A stretch of DNA of 64,000 bases from contig OZ005611.1 in NCBI GenBank assembly GCA_963930655.1, forward strand, positions 19,269,001 to 19,333,000, written 5' to 3'. Of this stretch, positions 59,505-64,000 are shown piece by piece (the stretch's first letter is position 1; each line of letters starts with the position of its first letter). This stretch comes from Myrica gale (taxonomy: Eukaryota; Streptophyta; Magnoliopsida; Fagales; Myricaceae). The notes beneath the pieces were generated by a model. It saw nothing but the letters and a program-made list of their open reading frames with translations. It made no database searches and had not been told where the DNA came from. The position numbers and the translations under genes were made by a program.

Positions 59505-60539
59505 CAAGGGGTTAACTTGATGGTTCAGATTTGGGATTTGAGGATTTCTCCTTTTAAGGTATTAGGTTCGCAAATTTAGGTGTTACTAATCTTTTATGCC
59601 ACTTCTAGGACTTGCAGCTCAGTAATTACTCGATTTATGTAAGGGTGGGTACCGGAACAGATGGAACATGAATGACGAATTCTCGTTCCGTTCTGGTACT
59701 TACGGGAAAACAATTTTTGTGTTTTGATAATACTATAATGAAATCGAAAATTCTGGTTCGGCATGTGAGTTTTTTTGGGCCTTAATGAGCTAAAAAAAAT
59801 TTGACCAAATTTTTGGAATATTTTTCATCATAAATTAAAAAATGTAAACACTAACACTAACCATAAACAAAATATGTTATACAGCTAAAAAGTATTAAGA
59901 GCATAAGCTGTTGTTTTCCTGCAATTTTCCCTGGAAAATTGGACTGGGAGCAAGGGTTCAATATGTGCAGTACCTCGATGATCGTTTACTTCTTCTTCTT
60001 CTTTTTCTTGGTCCTTCTGATTATTGTCGACATGTCAACTAACTAGACTCTTAGCAGTTACATACAGCCCCGCCACCAAGCTTAGAACAGCACTAAAAAT
60101 AAAAAGAGGGATAAAATAATAAAGAAAGTAAGATTATTGAAAAGGAAAATATCGAGTTATTAAATAAAAAAATCATTTAATCTTGAGATTATCTTCATAT
60201 TAAATAATATTTATTGCTGTAATATGCTTCTATTTTTGGATACAAATTTATTACATGCATTTGGTGTATATGCTAATTAGATGGCAAATCTGAACTCTTC
60301 CGCTCGAGACTTTTCTATTTCTAACTATTATTAGGAAATTCATGCTTATCTCTTAAAAATACAAAAAAAAAATTATATAATGAAAAGAAATAAATAGGGA
60401 AATGACTAATGAGGTACAAGGTTTTTAAAACTAGGAGATTGATTTTTGTATTGTTTGTTGGCTTAAGATCAACGGTGGCGGAAGGCTAGGTAAATTTTAG
60501 CGCGAAAAACATCCAAACGACGAGTCAGTGGAATTAACA
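59505..60539. other. Intergenic DNA upstream of the RIE1-like gene
   Basis: AT-rich. 59,640-59,770 has a near-palindromic stretch around GGTACCGGAACAG and GTTCCGTTCTGGTACTT that may be a small transposon end. No gene seen. Confidence 0.4.
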
Positions 60540-60791
60540 GGAATACACTAATGGAATAAAAACAGTTATTAACTAATAAATCACACCCTCCCCCTTCTCT
60601 GCACTCGCTCGTCTACCATTCAACTCCGACAAAAAACGTCTTTCTCTCTGTCTCTCTCTTTCTAATTCTAGAGAGAGAAGACTTCGGACACTCCTGCAAA
60701 GGCTAAACCCTCTTTAAACTTCTCAACCATTTTCTAATTTCCACTGTTATGCTCCTCCATCCCTCTCCCCTTCTCTCTCCTCTCTCTAGCT
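60540..60791 (+). promoter_or_regulatory. Proximal promoter and 5' UTR of the RIE1-like gene
   Basis: C/T-rich stretches (near 60,590-60,660 and 60,745-60,788) precede the start codon, the pyrimidine-patch pattern common near plant transcription starts. A CTCTCTCT tract and an AGAGAGAG tract flank a short palindrome near 60,668. No clear TATA box. Confidence 0.4.
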
Positions 60792-63700
60792 ATGTCATCC
60801 CAGTCCTCTTCCACCTCGACGCCGTCCGACTCCCAAGCGCCTCTCCTCCGCCCCCGCCAGGGCTCGTCTGACTCCTCCCCCGCCCGCCCCACCACCCTCG
60901 CCCTCCTGCTCGGCCGCGCCACCGGCCGCCGTGGCCCCTCCATGCTCGTCCGGGAGTCTGCGGCCCGCGAATTGGAGGAGCGCCGTGCCGACTGGGGCTA
61001 CTCGAAGCCGGTGGTCGCCCTCGACATGATGTGGAACTCCGCGTTCGTCGTTGTCTCCTTGGCGATGCTGCTTTGCACGTTGGACGAGCACCCCGACACG
61101 CCGATTCGACTCTGGATCTGCGGGTACGCGCTGCAGTGTGCGGTGCACGTCTTTCTGGTGTGGGTGGAATACCGCAGGAGGAACTCACGGAGAGCGTCTA
61201 GGGTGAGGGCTAGAGACGAGGAGAATCAGATGGAGGTCGCGGGGGAAGCCAACGATACCGAGGACGAGGAGGATGGCGCCGACGGGGTTTCGGGGAGTTC
61301 GAGCCGGTCTAGGTGAGTTTTTTTTGTGTGGTCTGATTTCACTTTTCAGCTTGAATTTAAATTCGCACGTGGAATTCGAATTGGAATTTATTTTCTTGAG
61401 GCGGGCTGGAGTTGTATTAAATTAAGGGTTTTGGTCTCCGGTTTGTGAACTTCGATGAGTTTGTGGTCTATTTTGAGGTCTAGGGATGTTTGCTTATCTG
61501 GATGAGAATTATGTTTTGGGAGTCTGAAGGCATACAGGCCTTTTATTCAGGTGCCGGTATACATTTCACTAAAGGGAGTCCTTTTATGTTTTTTCTTCTC
61601 CCTATTGATTTATGTTGGAACTGCCTATAAGTTCATTATGGATAGCATTGGCTGAAAAGATCGTTCTTAGTTTTTGACCATTGACGGAGGTATGATCACA
61701 AGTTTGATGAATGACAAGTCTGCAAAATCTTTTAGCTCTTCTGGTGATAAATTGGTGTGGAGATATATTTTACAAGGTTGTCTGCTAATCGTCTTTTCAA
61801 CCCTGACCTTCGACGTGTCTTGGCAGCAGACTGGTGTATTATAGGGAAGCTTGCAATACTATTCCATATTTTAAGATCCCTTAATGATTGTGGGCATAAT
61901 TCAAATTCTCCCCCCACCCGCCGAATGGGAATGCATAATGCAGCTAACAATCATCCGCTAGTGTGTCATAGGAAAGGTCATCTAAGTAGTTCCCGTATCT
62001 CTGTGTAGTTGGAATATATGGTGTCACCGAGTCCTTTGTAAGCTATAAGAAAAGGAGTTTGAAAAAAGATATACTTTGTTGAGTGTCAAGAAGGAGAAAA
62101 GGGGGGGGGGGTTATTTCCCTTCACATTATAGATGTAGAAGGTTTTTTTTTTCTTCGGTTCATGGAAAAAAATGAGCGCCAAGGAAGGGTCCTAAAATGG
62201 AACCATTGTTGGGAAAATATTTGAAGTAAACTTTTTGCTGTTATAAAATGGATATTAGGTAGGGACATTTCTGTGAGTAACATCTGCTCATTGCTGAAGG
62301 CCAAAACTGACCCAAATCGATATAGCATTAATCCAACGTTGCATGTGGAATAGTATCGGGAGCAGTGGTGAGAAATCTTCTATATATGTAACAGTTATTA
62401 CAGGGGATGATAATCGTGTACAATTTAGCATTAGTTAATAGTATGGGAGGCTGCAATGAGATCTAGTCTTCTATAACTTTTCATGCTGCATTGGAATAAG
62501 AAAAAAAATGTGATGGTTTTTGTTGGAGTGGTCCAATAGAACCTTTCACTTACCGACAGGCCTGTTGGAAGTGCAGGGTTGAGAAGTAAGAATCATTGGT
62601 GTTTTCTTAGATATATAGAACTCATTGGCTGAGAAAAAAAAGATATATCGAACTTCATTGGAAACCGCAACAATATGTGATGATAGACTGGCTTGATTGC
62701 TTTGGAGCAGTTCTAAGTTTCAGGATGGAAATTATTGTTGGGCACTAAGAGGCAGAGTAAAGTTTTTATTTGTGAAGTACTTGGTGAGATAAGGACTATA
62801 GTGTATATTTGTTGCATATCCTAATTGCTAGAGTTTTTGTCACACGTCTTTTCTCTGTTTTTGGCTTATGTGGGTTATGCATCAGATGGTTGTGGCAATG
62901 TTGATTTGTTGGAGAGTGCATTTTGTCGGCATAGGGATAACATGATGTGGAATGCAATTTCTAATGTCTAATGTAATGCTTTTGGAGTGTGACAAATGCT
63001 CAAAACTTTGGAGGCATCGAGCTGTAAATGGTTAAGCTAACAATGCTGTTCTTGAGATCACTTTGTTTTTGGATGGTGGTGTCTAGTAGCTTCTGTTTTT
63101 CTTCTCACAAACACTGATATTGATTGTGCTGGATCAGGCACTATGTCTCTTTTTGCACTAATTGACAAAGCTGCAATGTGTTGTTGGCATAGCATGCTAT
63201 AACTGTACTAGGGGCTGTATGAAAATAGTGGCTCCTCTTTTACTGATTTGACTTTGATTGACTCAGTGTGACTAAACGTTGTGAATCGGTGAATACAATG
63301 GCATCATTTCTCTGGTGGATAGTTGGCTTTTATTGGGTTGTCTCTGGTGGTGATGATCTGCTGCAAAATGCTCCACATTTGTATTGGTATGCTTCAACCA
63401 GATATCTGCGGAAATTACCTATGCTTATCATACTGTATAATATATAAACAATCTTCCTTTTAAATTTTATCTAGTTTATTAACGTTGCAATTTTTTGGAA
63501 TTTTAGGGATGAATCATTGGGTTGGTTCGATTTAATTTAGTTTACATTGTAATATGTTCTTTTATTCTTTTAAGAGAAAACACATTTAACCCCCTCAACT
63601 GATATCCCATTGGCGATGTGGCTATCAAATGACCAATTTTGGCAACTAGCCTCCTAAACTACAACCTCTTTTGCGAATTACACCCTTTGTTTAGGATCTG

Positions 63701-64000
63701 ACCATTAAGATGGACAGAAAAATATCTTCACATCAGATGTTAGACAAGGGTGAAAACTACAAATGAGGTGATAATGTTACTAAATAAATTGGAAGAACCT
63801 CAGCAACGGAAGAAGCGAAGAAAGTGACATAGTTTGGTGGTCGCATTGCAAATAGGGATTGAGATTGAGGGGCTTAAACCTTTTTTCCATTAACAACCAG
63901 GCACTCACAATGATACTTATCTCTAGGGTCTAGTGGTTCTTCAAGGTACGTTGAATTCCACAGGTGTATTATTGCAATAGAACCTAGTCCTTCTAAATAG
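60792..64000 (+). CDS. E3 ubiquitin ligase RIE1-like, N-terminal exons (runs off the window)
   Basis: Exon 1 is 60,792-61,312 and exon 2 is 63,267-63,386. The junction AG|T keeps the frame, and exon 2 ends with an open TG|G codon at GT. The N-terminus has a Ser-rich leader with the motif QAPLLRPR, then [20 protein letters not shown] and [18 protein letters not shown], hallmarks of the plant RIE1 family. These are membrane proteins with several helices and a C-terminal RING-H2 domain. Helices are visible at residues about 77-97 and 104-126 and in exon 2 ([15 protein letters not shown]), and an acidic tract at about 155-163. The remaining helices and the RING lie beyond 64,000. Exon 1 is strikingly GC-rich against its surroundings. 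Confidence 0.88.
63575..63860. other. MITE-like sequence in intron 2 of the RIE1-like gene
   Basis: Starts with the pattern AACCCCCTCAACTG and AACTAGCCTCCTAAACTA, like the edges of other MITEs in the window (2,352 and 22,996). A right end was not identified. Confidence 0.35.

Noticed and set aside
60734..61188. Antisense open frames of 117 and 132 codons
   Set aside because: Shadows of the GC-rich first exon of the RIE1-like gene; Arg/Gly-rich with no domain.

Overview
This is nuclear DNA from a flowering plant. The evidence is two spliced plant genes with canonical GT/AG introns, very AT-rich intergenic DNA, and many nested plant transposons (MULE, hAT, Harbinger-like MITEs, Ty1/copia, Ty3/gypsy chromovirus, L1-type LINEs, a tRNA-derived SINE). 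There are no operons, ribosome-binding sites or CRISPR arrays. The species cannot be named from the sequence. The transposon-loaded introns fit a medium or large genome.

Left part (1-31,100) has no gene I would call functional. It is dominated by a direct tandem duplication: copy A about 1,150-13,555 and copy B about 13,556-22,040. Each copy serves as the empty-site control for insertions in the other. Copy A carries a 3.87 kb Pack-MULE-like element (5,099-8,968) with long terminal inverted repeats, a 9-bp target duplication and captured exon fragments. Copy B carries a hAT-like element (about 18,629-20,786) with three captured exons of the ATP-citrate lyase B subunit. The duplication ends inside a Ty1/copia LTR. 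Beyond it lie a broken copia gag, a MITE with a solo LTR nested inside it, a dead MULE transposase, a second copia LTR fragment, a SINE with a 17-bp target duplication, and further MITE-like DNA.

Middle (31,130-56,200) is one plus-strand gene of 24.6 kb. It encodes the plant CPSF73-II / INTS11-type metallo-beta-lactamase and beta-CASP endonuclease. I could place all 13 exons. They join in frame to a 642-residue protein, although the introns hold five LINE copies or fragments and a Ty3/gypsy chromovirus that lost its reverse transcriptase.

Right part (56,200-64,000) holds a MITE, a cluster of G-box-like palindromes, and a hAT element with a perfect 8-bp target duplication and a broken transposase. 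It ends with the first two exons of a RIE1-type membrane RING E3 ubiquitin ligase gene (from 60,792) that runs off the window.
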